A stretch of 64,000 nt of DNA from Delphinapterus leucas (taxonomy: Eukaryota > Chordata > Mammalia > Artiodactyla > Monodontidae), in contig NW_022098049.1 of NCBI RefSeq assembly GCF_002288925.2, positions 7,517,991-7,581,990 of the forward strand. Direction: 5' to 3'. Below are positions 12,444 to 24,571 of this stretch, in pieces. A model generated the notes under the pieces. It saw only the letters and a program-made list of their open reading frames with translations, had not been told where the DNA came from and did not search any database. Each line of letters begins with the position of its first letter. Within the stretch, counting starts at the first letter, position 1. A program made the position numbers and the translations under genes.

Positions 12444-12879
12444 AAAAAACAAATGTGGTATTACATATAAAACTCCATGGCTTGCTTTTTTCCTACTGAA
12501 TAAAGATAGAGAAATTCAGTACAATTAAATCTAATTATTTTAATTGTGATTATATTCCATAATAAACTCTACCACAATTCATATAACTACCCCTCTACTG
12601 AGACACTTCCAATTTTCTGCCACCAAAAACCAGTGCTGCAATAAATATTCTTATACATAAGCTCTTACGTGCTATCACTTTATCTCTGGAAGGATATATT
12701 CACAAGAGCAGAACTGTCGAGGGATAGGGTGTACATTTCAAATTTTAATTAATATTGCCATGTTCCTTCCAGAAGAGGTTGGTTGTAGCAAGTCACATCC
12801 CCAACAGCAATGCACACATGGAAGGGCGGAGCTCTCTATAAACTCATCAGCACATATATGTCATTCTTCTTCTTCTTCT

Positions 12880-13201
12880 TTTTTTAAAATTTATTTATTT
12901 ATTTTATTTATTTATGGCTGCATTGGGTCTTCGTTGCTGCGCGCGGGCTTTTTCTCTATTTGCAACAAGTGGGGGCTACTCTTCGTTGCGGTGCGCGGGC
13001 TTCTCATTGCGGTGGCTTCTCTTGTTGTGGAGCACGGGCTCTAGATTGCAGGCTTCAGTAGTTGTGGCATGTGGGCTCAGTAGTTGTGGCTCGCAGGCTT
13101 AGTTGCTCCGCAGCTTGTGGGATCTTCCCAGAGCAGGGCTTGAACCCATGTCCCCTGCATTGACAGGCAGATTCTTATCCACTGCGCCACCAGGGAAGCC
13201 C
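12880..13201 (-). mobile_element. 330-bp CHR SINE, reverse, inside old L1
   Basis: Begins with a T-rich (ttta)n tail, contains tggctgcattgggtcttcgt, and ends gcgccaccagggaagcc. Second SINE inside the same L1. Confidence 0.92.
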
Positions 13202-13420
13202 TGTCGTTATTCTTTTTAATTCTTGCCACGTGGATATGAAGAACTTGACTATGGTAAGCCTGAGTAACTTTTTGTAATTTTCTTGTCCATTCACATTTCC
13301 TTTTCTGCCTGTTTACACACTTCGCCTGGTTTCCCATTGCTTGTCTTTTCCCTATTTGTAAAAAGACTGTCTTGCATGCGGGATGGCAATCTTTGTCGCA
13401 AGTATTTTCTCCCATTTGTC

Positions 13421-13540
13421 TTTTTTTTTTTTTGGCCGTGCCACACGGTTTGCAGGATCCTAGTTCCCTGACCAGGGATCGAACCCAGGCCCTTGGCAGC
13501 GAGAGCGCAGATTCCCAACCACTGGACCACCAGGGAAGTC
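13421..13540 (-). mobile_element. Short CHR-1-like SINE inside old L1
   Basis: Reverse copy with poly-T head, ggccgtgccacacggtttgc, and end ccaccagggaagtccc. Imperfect duplications tctcccatttgtc and cctcccactagtc flank it. Confidence 0.9.
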
Positions 13541-14207
13541 CCTCCCACTAGTCTTTTAACTTTCTGTATGGTGTCCTTTGCCATACAGAATATTTGAAAT
13601 TTCACAGAGTCAAATATACCAGTCTACACAAAAGACTTTTGGGCTTCCTGCCTTGCTTCTACTCCTAAACCCTTCTAACGTTCAGTATTTTTTCTAAACA
13701 TCGAAATCTTTAATCTAATGAAATTCATCTGTTCACACAGCAGGAAGAAGGATTCTAATGTCCTAAACCTTCTAGTATTTAGTTCAGTTTTATTTTCTTT
13801 TTAATATTTAAATACTCAATCCATCAGCAATGGGTGTATTCACATGGCATGAGGAAGAGTTCTAACTTTATTTCCTTTCTGCTGTATGAAAATACATTGC
13901 TTATTTAACATGGCCTGTTGTAGGTACCCATTCAATATCGGATAAATCGATGAACACGTGGTAAAACTTGGATGGGGCAGGTTAGGTTTCATAAGATGGT
14001 AACTGAGCAGCAACCTGAAGAATAAGTAGTTGGTTAACAAGTCAACTTGGGGTAAAGCACCTTCCAGGTAAGAGGTAATGGCCTACCATCAAGGCACCAT
14101 CAAGTACCCAGGGGTTAAGAAGAGACTAACTTGGGGCCTTGGGTTTCTCCAGAGCTCACCATCTTCAGTCTAGAACCAGGCAGGTGAAGTTTAAAAGCAC
14201 TGCCCTC

Positions 14208-14411
14208 TGGGCTTCCCTGGTGGCGCAGTGGTTGAGAGTCTGCCTGCCGGTGCAGGGGACACTGGTTCGTGCCCCGGAACGGGAAGATCCCACATGCCGC
14301 GGAACGGCTGGGCCCGTGAGCCATGGCCGCTGAGCCTGCGCGTCCGGAGCCTGTGCTCCGCAACGGGAGAGGCCACGACAGTGAGAGGCCCGCGTACCAC
14401 AAAAAAAAAAA
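14208..14411 (+). mobile_element. 200-bp CHR SINE with exact 15-bp TSD
   Basis: Complete copy flanked by identical aaaagcactgccctc at 14193-14207 and 14412-14426. Both pol III boxes are readable. Confidence 0.95.
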
Positions 14412-14559
14412 AAAAGCACTGCCCTCCATTCCTGTTCATTGTCATACTGGGGCTCAGATCGCTTTTGCCACACCAATCCATAAAGCCAGCAACATCTACC
14501 CTGTGACCCTGAAAACAACCAGTTTTAATTTTACAAGACACTGTGTTATCGGGGGATAA

Positions 14560-14730
14560 GGCCTGGATTTAGAGTCCAGAGTCTGTATTTTTCTGAGATA
14601 CAACATCTACTTGATTGTGAGCAGTTATTTCACATCCCTGGGCCTCCGTTTTCCCATTTGTTCCCACGCCCACTCCCTGCACCGGTCTATTCTTAAGATT
14701 AAAGGTATCACCCTTGGAGACAGAAAGCCC
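14560..14730 (+). repeat. MIR fragment
   Basis: ggatttagagtccagagtct and gcctccgttttcccatttgt. Diverged. Confidence 0.5.
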
Positions 14731-15496
14731 TGTGCACATTTTTTTAAATTGCTTTTCTCCATACCACTTTGGATGATTCACTACTCTGATCTGTCACAGT
14801 CATTTTGAATTTGAATTTGTTCTTTCAAAGTTCTAGCCAAGCTTCTGCAAGAATCTGCCCCAGCCCCTGGGGGTTGTTATCTGGAAACTCAGCGTGCAGA
14901 CTCCCATTTCTGCAGCACTGACAAATCCATTAACGAACAGAACCCCGAGAAAAGATGCCCACAGAGTTCCACGAGGCTATTACTCAGCATTTAAATGGCA
15001 CATGACCATCACTCCATTACAGCAGAAGCAGAAATGTTCCCTATCCTGGCTCCATTATTGAGGCTTCCTAACTGCCAGATCAAATACACATCACACTTTG
15101 GTTTGTTGATGGCTTCTGAGGTAACTTCAGATCTGGCCCCTAAAAAAGCTAGAAAGGAGACAAGCAATTCCTCTCCTACTCCAGTCTCCCACAGCATGAG
15201 TGCCCATCATCCAGTGGAGCCAAGTGTTCTTATAAAAAGATGTACTTTAAAAATATGGCTCCAAAAAAAAATATGGCTTCACATTTTACTGTTAATTCAT
15301 TAACTTTCATCAAGCACCCATACTGAGATACAAAGATTACTTAGGTCATTATGTATGTGGCCTTGGGTGCATCCGTTAGTTGTTCTGAGCTTTAGCCTCC
15401 TGGTTAATAAATTACGTGGAATTTAGGGGCTCCAAAAGCCCCTAAAATTGACTGAAAAATTCTGCCTTGCAAGCTTTGTTTTTGTTTTTCATTCAG

Positions 15497-15660
15497 GAGA
15501 AGATCCATTTTTCTCCGATTATAAAGGCATCTATGATCCCAGAAAGTTCAGAATCACAGAGGAAATGTTAGCTGAATCCAAGGACAAAGCTTCTTACCCT
15601 GGACGGGTGCAGAGAGTCCAGCGAGTTGAAGGAAGGGCAGCAGCACACGTGCACAGATGA
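15497..15660 (+). other. Unassigned exon-like open frame
   Basis: A clean acceptor (tttgtttttcattcag) at 15496 is followed by an open frame on the strand opposite ASAP1, reading EDPFFSDYKGIYDPRKFRIT and then EEMLAESKDKAS before a TGA at 15658-15660. The composition, rich in charged and aromatic residues, looks like real protein rather than translated repeat. I cannot name the family. No classical donor follows, so if real it would be a terminal exon or a fragment of a retrocopy. On the other strand, a strong donor-like site, CCAG|ggtaagaag, overlaps at about 15590-15605. Confidence 0.25.
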
Positions 15661-17744
15661 GATCAAGGGGGCTGAGCTGGCCTCTGGTTTCAGTCACTGG
15701 GGAAAAGCATTACTTGTTGGGTCCCATGAACTCCCCTTAGGGTATGTATTGTGCATTTTAGGCTGCAAAAGAATCTTCATGTCATTTTATAACCACTAAC
15801 TCATACACAGACATGGTAGGGATCATCTTTTCTGTTTCCTAGATAATAAAATGAGGTCCTAAGGAATGAAGGGGCTTGCTAAGAAATGTGCAGCTACTTC
15901 TAGCCTGGGCAGAGGTCGCATCCCAGCTCTCCTGCCCTGTGGCCCCTCCTCACTGTGCACGCAGCACAGCAGGAATACAGCAGGACTGTTCTCTCCATCC
16001 CAGAACTCCCGGAAAAGGCATCACTCCAAGGGCAGACAAAGCAGAGGAGGAGGTATGCGGAATTACCCATGTGCCGGGTGCCGCCTAAGGGTGCCGTCTG
16101 TGATTGAGAATGCACACACAAAAAAAGAGTTTAAAAAGAAACATGGCCAATTAGTATTTTCTTCTTTTAGCTCGTTCGAATTTTCTACAGCAAACATGTT
16201 AATACACATTATACTTCCATATGGGAAAAAAAAAATCAAATAGAAAATGCCATTTAAAAAAAATCGGCCCCAGGTGTTCCAAAGTAGCAGCCCCCTGCAA
16301 GTCTCCACAGAGAAAGAGTGTATGTTAGATCAATTATCTGAGATGTGGAAGAATACCCTTCTGTTGCCTGTGAATGCAAGCGACAAACTGTCCCTGCAAA
16401 GTCATCCTCCGACAGCCCCTGAGCGTTCTGTCTTGCAGGATTGATTACCAACGAAAAACACTTCAGAACCAAGTGCTGCAACCTGCCTGATTTCCATACC
16501 CAAACAGGGTATCAGAAAAATCAATAAGCAGTTATCTTTCCGGGTTAAAGACTCATCTGGAAAGTCCCTCCAGTCCTGGAAACAGACACTTTAGAATTCT
16601 TGTCCACTCCTAAACCACAAATGGAATTCAACTCATGGACAACTGCTTTCCGGAGGTTATCACAGAGCATGGCTGCCGTAAGATGGTGTGTAATGTGAAG
16701 AACCGTGATGGAGCTGCTTCACGTGTGATGCCCCAGGTGGTCGGAGGAGCGTGTATGAAAAAGGGAGGGTTTAAGCAAACCTGGGGAAAATACCATACAC
16801 AGAAATAAAACCAAAGACCCTGGCTTTCCTGCAGACTCTGACAGTTTAAGTGAAATATCTTTATACAGGAAAAAACAATCTGAATTGTATGAGATATAAA
16901 CCATCCAAGTGGTCAAAATGCAGTTTGCAACAAAGAGGCAGCAAGGTATAGGCAGGCTGTAGAATCTTAACTGCAATGGTCTGTCCAAAGGAGAAAGGTG
17001 GTCCTGAAAAGAAACTACAGATAATCATTAACCTGAATCCTTAAACAGTAAATAGGCTTAGCGAGAAGGACTGAAAAACACAAATGGGGTTACACATCTG
17101 TGCCTTTAATTGATGAGATTTAACTTAGAAGATCTGAAAGAAAAAGAGAGAGGGAGGGTCCCCATTCCACTCAATGAGCATGTGTCCCTGGAGCGGGAAG
17201 GGCTCCTACAGGAATGCCGATACTATGCAAAAACACTGCATGTTATATTTTAAGTGTACTTTACAGGCCATCCAAGGATTTTCAAGGCTTATTTTGACCC
17301 CACAGGTTACTTTCCATTCATGCAGACTTTAAAATCTAACTTCAAATAAAGTGTGCCTATAGGTAACTATATTTTACTTTGCAATGAAACTGTAAGCTCA
17401 AGAGTGCAGAAATCACTTGTTTTTATTACTTTTATTACCTTTTACTTATCCCATTCATCTTATTACCCACTCACCTCTCTGGCACTTAATAGTTTTGACT
17501 GAAAAATGAAACGCCAATTTTCAACTCCGCTAACCTCAGTTGAAGGTATACCTTCAACTCTTCAACTCTTAAGTCACTTGTCATGATCTGTCATCCATTA
17601 TCTATTTATTTAAGTCCAAATGCCCTAAAACATAGTAACCACCTGTGAGCCAAGAGTGTTCTGTCAATCCCTTCCAGCTATATGCTCAATATGTGCTTAA
17701 TAAATGAATTGCTCATATATAGTTTTTATAATTAAAGGCCTGCA
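15661..17744. other. Intronic stretch, no gene seen
   Basis: A possible MIR at about 15770-15960. The remainder shows no recognisable repeat, exon or RNA gene. Small open frames on both strands are isolated. Confidence 0.5.
17538..17559. repeat. Perfect 22-bp palindrome
   Basis: agttgaaggta joined directly to its reverse complement taccttcaact with no spacer, followed by a cttcaact repeat. Confidence 0.9.
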
Positions 17745-19055
17745 GTTGATAACGTGACAGAGTAACTTGTACCAGGCTAATGCTCCCGTCATTAACATTG
17801 ATAAACGATGGACAAAATATAAAAAATAACAACCACTGGAAGCCACTGGAGAGCAAGCAAAGGCATGAAGAAACAGGCAGGGATACTTTACCCTTCAAGG
17901 AAGGGAACGATTCTGGGGAAGAGCATCTTTAACTGGCTTTTCTCCTGCTGGCAGACCTCAGTCCATGCTGGGCAAGGAGAACAGAACTCCAGCAGAAAGC
18001 GGCATCTCACTGAGCTAAGATGTCAGAGGTCAGGATTGCGTTAGCAGCTGGAAATTGAGTGGGGGGATCTTAGAAAGGTGGAAGTCAGAGAAAGGAGAGC
18101 CTGCACATCTGTATATACTCTCCCTTCAAACCCTTAGGCTGATCCTGAACTGCACATGCATGAATGCTATTCCAAGAAGCCCCATGGAAAACAGCACCTT
18201 AGACTCAGCTGTTTTCAGCCACTTCCCAATGTGGAGAAAAGGATGGAATTCAAGTCCTACAAAGTTAGCAGGGCTTGGTGAACACTGTGGGCTGAAGTTC
18301 CAGAGGACCATGCCGTAGGAGTCCAGAGAATGGAACAGGACTAAGGGCTATAGCCTAGGAGTATGAGCAAAACTACAATAAACTCACCCTAAGAAAGCCT
18401 TTTACAGGACCAGGGTGATGGCGACCACCAGCAACTTCACTGTGTACTAAAAGAAACACACTTCATAGAAAGATAACAATCCAGCGTCTCTATAGCATGT
18501 AATTCACCACGTCTACCATGCAAACAGAAACTACTGGACACGCAAAGAAACAGTAGACATGTAGCCAAAAATCAAGAGAGAAACGTCAAGAGAGAAACAG
18601 AACCACAGATGACAACCCAGATGTTGGATTTAGTATGTAACAACTTCAAAAATAAACATTACAAATATATTCAAGAATCTACAGGAAAAGTTGGACAAAA
18701 TGGGTGTAGAGATGAAGAACTTCAGAGGAGATAAAAATTCTACAAAAGGACTAAATGGAATCCAAGGACTAAAAACTACAGTATTGAAATAAAAAATTAA
18801 TTGGGTGAGACTAATAGCAGACTGAAAAGCAGACTGCAGAAGAAAGAAGCAGTAAACTTGAAGACAGGTAAGTAGAAATTACCCTAACTGAAACACAAAG
18901 AGTATAAAGACCAAAAATAAACAAATAAGAGTCTTAATGACCTGTGGTGACAATATCTAACACAAATGTTACTGGAATCTCAGAAAGATAAAAGAATATA
19001 AGAATAAATAAATAATCTGAAGAAATACTGGCTAAAAACTTTTCCAGTTTTGATT
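17745..19055 (+). mobile_element. Old L1M-like 5' region
   Basis: A-rich sequence with segments typical of ancient mammalian L1 5' ends (acctgtggtgacaatatcta, then ctggaatctcagaaagataa and gaagaaatactggctaaaaa). No long open frame. Boundaries approximate. Confidence 0.6.
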
Positions 19056-19079
19056 AATTTTTTTGCAATTAACTGTAAT

Positions 19080-19510
19080 TATAATAATTATCACTGATTA
19101 CTATGTCCCAGTACCGCATTAAATATTTTATATATGTTTCCCAATTTTCACAAAGTAGGCACCACTGCCCCATTTTAGGAATGAGAAAACTGAAGCTTGA
19201 AGCGGGGTGGGGGGCAAGGTGAAGCATCTTGCACTTATGTCCATGGTAGTGGATCTAAGATGACAAACTATGTTTGTCCCTAATCTCTCCCCACGATTTC
19301 AGAAAGCCTCAAGTCGATGAGGATGAAGGTAACCACCAGCACCACCATTACGGGGTCTGAATCACACATGTTATGCTTCACAACAGTCCAATGAGGTAGA
19401 AACTATCTTTCCATTTTCAGAAATGAAGAACCAATTGCTTGAAGTGTTCTCTGTCCACAGGTTCCCGGCCACCAATCAGGAGCTAAATCAGCATTTGATC
19501 CCTAACCTGT
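19080..19510 (-). repeat. Two MIRs, reverse
   Basis: 19080-19260 has gaatgagaaaactgaagctt. 19340-19510 has cacaacagtccaatgaggta. Both are in the reverse MIR order. Confidence 0.6.
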
Positions 19511-19573
19511 CTGAACTAACCCACAAAAAATTAATGAGGGTGTGCAGCATGCATGTTCAGCCTATGTAAGAGA

Positions 19574-19574
19574 A

Positions 19575-19596
<22 letters not shown>
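19574..19596. repeat. (TA)n microsatellite
   Basis: Pure TA run at the insertion point of a reverse SINE. Probably grown from the target site. Confidence 0.9.
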
Positions 19597-19611
<15 letters not shown>

Positions 19612-19797
19612 CACGGGCCGCTCACTGCTGTGGCCTCTCCCGTTGCGGAGCACAGGCTCCGGATGCGCAGGCTCAGCGGCCATGGCTCACGGGCCCAGCC
19701 GCTCCTTGGCATGTGGGATCTTCCCGGACCGGGGCACGAACCCACGTCCCCTGCATCGGCAGGCGGACTCTCAACCACTGCGCCACCAGGGAAGCCC
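19597..19797 (-). mobile_element. 200-bp CHR SINE, reverse, at a (TA)n tract
   Basis: The only 200-bp copy on the minus strand. The poly-T at 19597-19607 abuts a (TA)n run at 19574-19596. The 5' end reads ccaccagggaagccc, followed by agaatatatta, which resembles the left flank. Confidence 0.93.
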
Positions 19798-20149
19798 AAG
19801 AATATATTATTTTAAGGGCATTGTTGTTCATATATAAATCATGCTAATTACAAAGGACATAGTAATAGGAGTGAGCTTGGAGTAATACTTTCTGGGTCGT
19901 CCTAAATTCCAGCTCTAGTTTGTATCTGAAGTAATAAAACTGCTCCTTTTCTAACTGGCCCATCTGGCACTTTCAGGCTACAGGATTACTGCTTGTTTCA
20001 CTCGTCTGTCTCTCTTCACCTGTGAGGTACTCCAGAGCGGTGTGCCCACAAGTCTTGCGCCCCACTGTATCCTCAGTGCCCCATTCCGGGTCCGCACTCA
20101 CCTCTGACAGTTAATAATCCGGCAATTCTGGCTCAGCAGCTTTGGGATC

Positions 20150-20380
20150 ATGAAGAACTAAGTTTCAAAACTTGTAGCTACTGACTAGCTGTAATTTAAG
20201 TAATGTAAGCCAGGTTTAAACTTAAGCTTCCTAGCTGTGTCAGTAATTTAAACCAGGTTCCTTCACCCCTAAATTGGGGATGATAATGTCTTCCATGCAG
20301 GACTGTTGAGATGATTAAGTGACAACAGGCACCTGGCATATAGTAGGCACTCAACAAATGGTGGCTATAATTTATTACTT
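20150..20380 (+). repeat. MIR
   Basis: aggactgttgagatgattaa, then cctggcatatagtaggcact and caacaaatggtggc: a complete MIR 3' end. Confidence 0.75.
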
Positions 20381-20467
20381 CTATCAAAATTGGACCATTA
20401 AGGTACAGAAACATGTTTTTTATAGTCACCTTTAACAGACTATTTTTGCTTTAAGAAAACCCCAAAC

Positions 20468-20605
20468 TGCTGGTTGTGGAATGAGTGCTCCCAATTTCAT
20501 TTAAAATGAGTTACTTTCTCATGAAGCATGCTCCCATAAATTGCAAGCAAACATTATAAAATATTAATTCATTTTAAAAGTGAGAACACTCATTCCAGAC
20601 CAGCA
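20468..20605. repeat. MITE-like inverted repeat, 138 bp
   Basis: The ends are near-perfect inverted copies: tgctggttgtggaatgagtg at 20468-20487, and its reverse complement (one base shorter) at the right end up to 20605. A second matched pair, catttaaaatg and cattttaaaag, lies inside. Both sides abut aaac. The structure fits a small non-autonomous DNA transposon. I do not recognise the family. Confidence 0.5.
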
Positions 20606-23600
20606 AAACGGAGGAAGTGCATACATACGCGCACACACACGCGCCCCAGACAGCCTCTGATTTCAAGTCACAGAGTGTTTCAGCCTTGAATACAAAAATT
20701 GTCAATTCCCAAAGAGCCTGGAGTTATAAGATTATTCTGGAAAGAGACTTCAATTTTCTAAAGGCAGTTGAAAAAATCCCTCTGGTTTTATCCCCACATA
20801 ATTTGAGGAGTAATACTCTCTCCTGGATAAGTATACCCCCTTTTGGAAAAGCGTCCTTCCTTGACCATTCTGAAGGAACCCATCATTTTGATTTGTTTTC
20901 ATCTCTTAAGAAGTAATGATGGATCCACAAGAATGCAAAATGCCTTGAAGGCCCAAAGTAATTTGTTTAGACTTTGCTTAAATCACTACAACCACCACCA
21001 AGAGTATTTACAGTATTTCTATCTAAAGCCTTCTACTTCTGATGGCTTAGATTTATTTATTTACTTATTTATTTATAACAAGCTCACTTTAATTCAAAAA
21101 TTGTTTTTAAAAAAGATCAGATTTTCATCCACAAACTTGGAAAACAGCAAAAAGGAGAAAATTTTCTAAACACAGACTATGTTCTCTGTATACCTCTTGG
21201 CATTCTTTCCATTAAAGTTCTAATCTATTTTATCTCTATTCATCCTTGTTAAGAAAACTTTTCTTCCCACTGAAAACCAAAGGATTAAAAATACCATTAC
21301 AATTAAGACTCTAAACTTAATTACCAACTCTACTTAGAATTCACTTCACACTATACCTTTAAATTTGAAAAAATGTTAACTAAAAAAGTAGCTGAAGCGA
21401 AATTACTTGGATGTAAAAACATTCCCTTCCTGTACACTGATGAATTTAGCACTTTACCTTTAAAATCTTAGATTTCATCATGTACAATGAGCTATTTCTT
21501 AAAATAAATTATCAAAATGAAAATTTGGGGTGAACATCACACTTCAATTTTGCTTTAAATAACACAAATGTTCTTGTAAAACCACTCACTATGTAATTCT
21601 AACTGAAAATGAAAGGGGAATAAAAGAGAAGGCAGTGAGAAAGCCAAGGGCTTCCTTTCCTGACGTGAAAAGGCTATGGAACCATTTATGACAATCCAGC
21701 TGTATTTCAGAAATATCATATACTTGTAATCAAATTACATACCACTGTCATTTTTTTATTCGCTAAAATTAAAGGATTTAAGAATCCAAACTTTCAGACT
21801 AACAATGTTACAGAGATTTCTAATGGGCACCATGTGTCACTAATAAGCTAAAATGTATTCCAAATATATCTTGGCATAAATTTTAAGGAAGCCACATATA
21901 GTAATAAATCACACATTTTGATTTGTGCAAAAAAGTTTATTATTTTTTCAATCACAGAAAAAGCCCCAGTAGCAGGAATATCCTGGGTCTTACTGCCAAG
22001 GAAAAGTGTACGTGTGTGTGTGTTTAGATAATAATAGTATATCTGTTCAAAAAGATTAACGAATTCAACTCAACTAAGTCATTTGATAGAAGAACAAATT
22101 TGGTACCCCCATGCTTACAATGAACCACATGACTCTTCCATTTTACAGAAGTATAGGGTGTATCGCTTTCTTTTTCAACAGCACTGAGATGCAGTAAGCT
22201 CCTTTTTCTCTAGAGACACACACTGACCTACACTGGACCCACCACATGCATACACATGCCCCTGCTCGCAGGGGCAGAAATCCTATGACTGCCAGCCCTA
22301 CCTCTACGGTTCTGACCTCAGGTCTCACTCAAAGACGGAGAGCAAGATGCCAGCTAGGGCTGCAGTCACCTGAAGGTTTGGGGCTAGCAGATGCTCTTTA
22401 GTGGTGGTTTTGGGCGGAAGATCTCTCTCCACAGGGCTGCTTGAGTGTCCTCACAACATGGTGGCTGGCTTCCTCCAAAACAAATGAAGGGGTTAGTGGG
22501 GGCCTAGGTGGAAGCCATCTCTTTTATGAACTGGCCTTGGAAATCACACGGCATCACTGCTATTACACTCTCTTCATTAGAGGAGAGTTGTAAGTCTGGC
22601 ATACATTCAAGGCAAAGAGAATTAGGCTCCCTCTTTTGAAAGAAAAAGTCCCAGAGAATTGCAACATACTTTAAAACCTCTACGATGTTCAAGAAACTAC
22701 TAGCTGTTTTAAACATATATCAGGGGGAGAGACGAGGAAGGAGGGAAGGAACACATTCACCAAGAAGAACTTTCTAAATGACAATATATTTCACAGTTTA
22801 ATATTGTTAAGACTTCGAAACTTAGAAACAACACAGGAAAACTGAATGGCTTGGAAAATTTCCCCTTGATCCAAGTAGCTCACAGAATTCAGTTTTTTTT
22901 CTGTTTTTTAAAATCTCCTCATACACAGTGGGAACAAGTAAGAGAAAGAGACAAATTCCCAAAGCCATTTCAAACTAAAGGGCTTGAAGGGAGATAATTT
23001 GTTTTTCCAATGAAATTTCTCTTATTATACCATTTACTAATTAATACTGACAAAGCTTACGTGCAAAAATAATAAATACATTTTAAGAGTAAAGACCTTT
23101 CACCATTCTCCACCATCTTTCAAATCATTCTGGGGAGGTGGGTGGTTGGTATTCTCAAACTAGAAATATAGAAACGCTTCTTAAATTTCTAAAGAACATC
23201 AGACGGGTTTTGTGTCATAAGCACTGTGAGAAAACAAGAAAATTATGAAAACACACTGGGAAACAGATACCAGGGTTCAGCCTCTTGTGGCTTCTTTGGA
23301 AGAGGCCAAAAAGCCCTTGGACGGGAATGACCTGGATTCCACTGAGCATGTGTCATGGAAAGATCTGCAACATCACTGTTTTACTCATCTTGCTATTTTT
23401 TAAGAATTAAATATCACAGTGCTGCCCACACCGGCTGATCAAAAACCTGGGTATACTGCAATCATTGGTGACTGCAGAAACCCTATCAGGCCCCAGCAGT
23501 CGCTGAGATCTGAGTTTACCCCCACACTTCCAGGGCACAGGAATGATACCTGCCATTGTGGCCCCTATCTGGGAACCACAAAGTCATCCCACGGATTACA

Positions 23601-23780
23601 CTGCTGGGAGGGTACATGTGATGGATTCATTCATGAATATTCATGACTAGTGAATATTTAACAGCCATTGACAGAAAGCTTCCTGGGGACCCATCCAGCT
23701 GATAAGCGGCAATTCATTCCATGCTTGTTGAGCCCTGGCCAAGTGTCAGGTAGAAGACACGTCCACAGCCGCCGCAAACA
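20606..23780. other. Repeat-poor intronic stretch
   Basis: About 3 kb with almost no recognisable interspersed repeat, AT-rich and without splice-bounded open frames. A candidate for conserved non-coding sequence, but nothing in the sequence alone proves it. Confidence 0.5.
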
Positions 23781-23960
23781 GCAAAGCTGGAGTCAGCTAG
23801 GCTCTCCTTCCATTCCTGGCTAGCTGTGGCATCCTGGACAACATAGTCTGGCTCTTTATGCTTCGGCTTCATCATCTATAAACTGGAGATAATGGTAGAC
23901 TTACCTCAAAGGCTTGATGGGCTTATCTTAGTACAGCATGTACACCCAATGAATGTCACG
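23780..23960 (+). repeat. MIR
   Basis: tcattcctggctagctgtgg-type core (ccattcctggctagctgtgg), then ttcatcatctataaactgga. Confidence 0.65.
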
Positions 23961-24445
23961 TCCTCCAGAGACATTCCCCTTAGTACGCTCCTCAAGCTAC
24001 ATCAGATTTCTTCTTTGTACCCGGCAAGCTTTCCTCCGTAGTATTTGCCAGTTTCTAACTCTAGCTACTTTGCAGCTTGATGATCTGATTAACCACTCTC
24101 TCTCCCACAGGACTGTTAAAATTATCATAAAGGCAGAGATTCTGTCTGATTTGTCTAATATACCCAACACCCAAAACAGTAGCATGTAATTAGGTGCTCA
24201 ATAAATATTTGCTAAGCTAATAAACTAGGTTGGCAAATTCACAAAATAATACAAAGATGAAACAGCCCTCATCAAGGAGTTCCCAGGCCACTGATGCAGT
24301 CCTCAACTCTAGCTGCATTTAGAGTCACCTGGGGAGTAATACTCTTGTAATCCCACTACTGGACCCTACTCTGGAGCTACTCTTGGAGTGTGAGGGCTCG
24401 GGGAATCCTTGTTTTTGTATTCTAAGAGCTCTTCAGGTGATTTTA

Positions 24446-24571
24446 TTTTATTACTTTATTTTTAGGTTGCATGGCGCAGGTTGTGGGATCTTAGTTCCCC
24501 GACCAGGGACTGAACCTGCGCCCTTGGCAGTGAAAGTGTGGAGTCTACCCACTGGACCACCAGGAAATTCC
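24446..24571 (-). mobile_element. Short CHR-1-like SINE with TSD
   Basis: Reverse copy containing gttgtgggatcttagttccc. Flanked by ctcttcaggtgatttta (24429-24445) and ctcttcagatgatttta (24572-24588), one mismatch. Confidence 0.9.

Larger units (their letters stand above)
11880..13940 (-). mobile_element. Old L1 (L1M-type), broken by three SINEs
   Basis: Segments between the SINEs read as reverse-strand ancient L1: the stretch 12470-12870 (cagtgctgcaataaatattc, later ccccaacagcaatgcacaca) and 13560-13920 (ctcaatccatcagcaatggg). Heavily diverged. Boundaries approximate. Confidence 0.7.

Noticed and set aside
14165..14541. Overlapping open frames of 104-117 codons
   Set aside because: All are translations of the SINE at 14208-14411. 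The same peptide motifs recur at every SINE in the window.
17745..19055. Possible endogenous retrovirus
   Set aside because: The A-rich segments match ancient L1, and no LTR pair, primer-binding site or pol motif was found here or elsewhere in the window.
23619..23650. Self-complementary attcatgaat motif repeated
   Set aside because: Short AT-rich symmetry, expected by chance in AT-rich intron.
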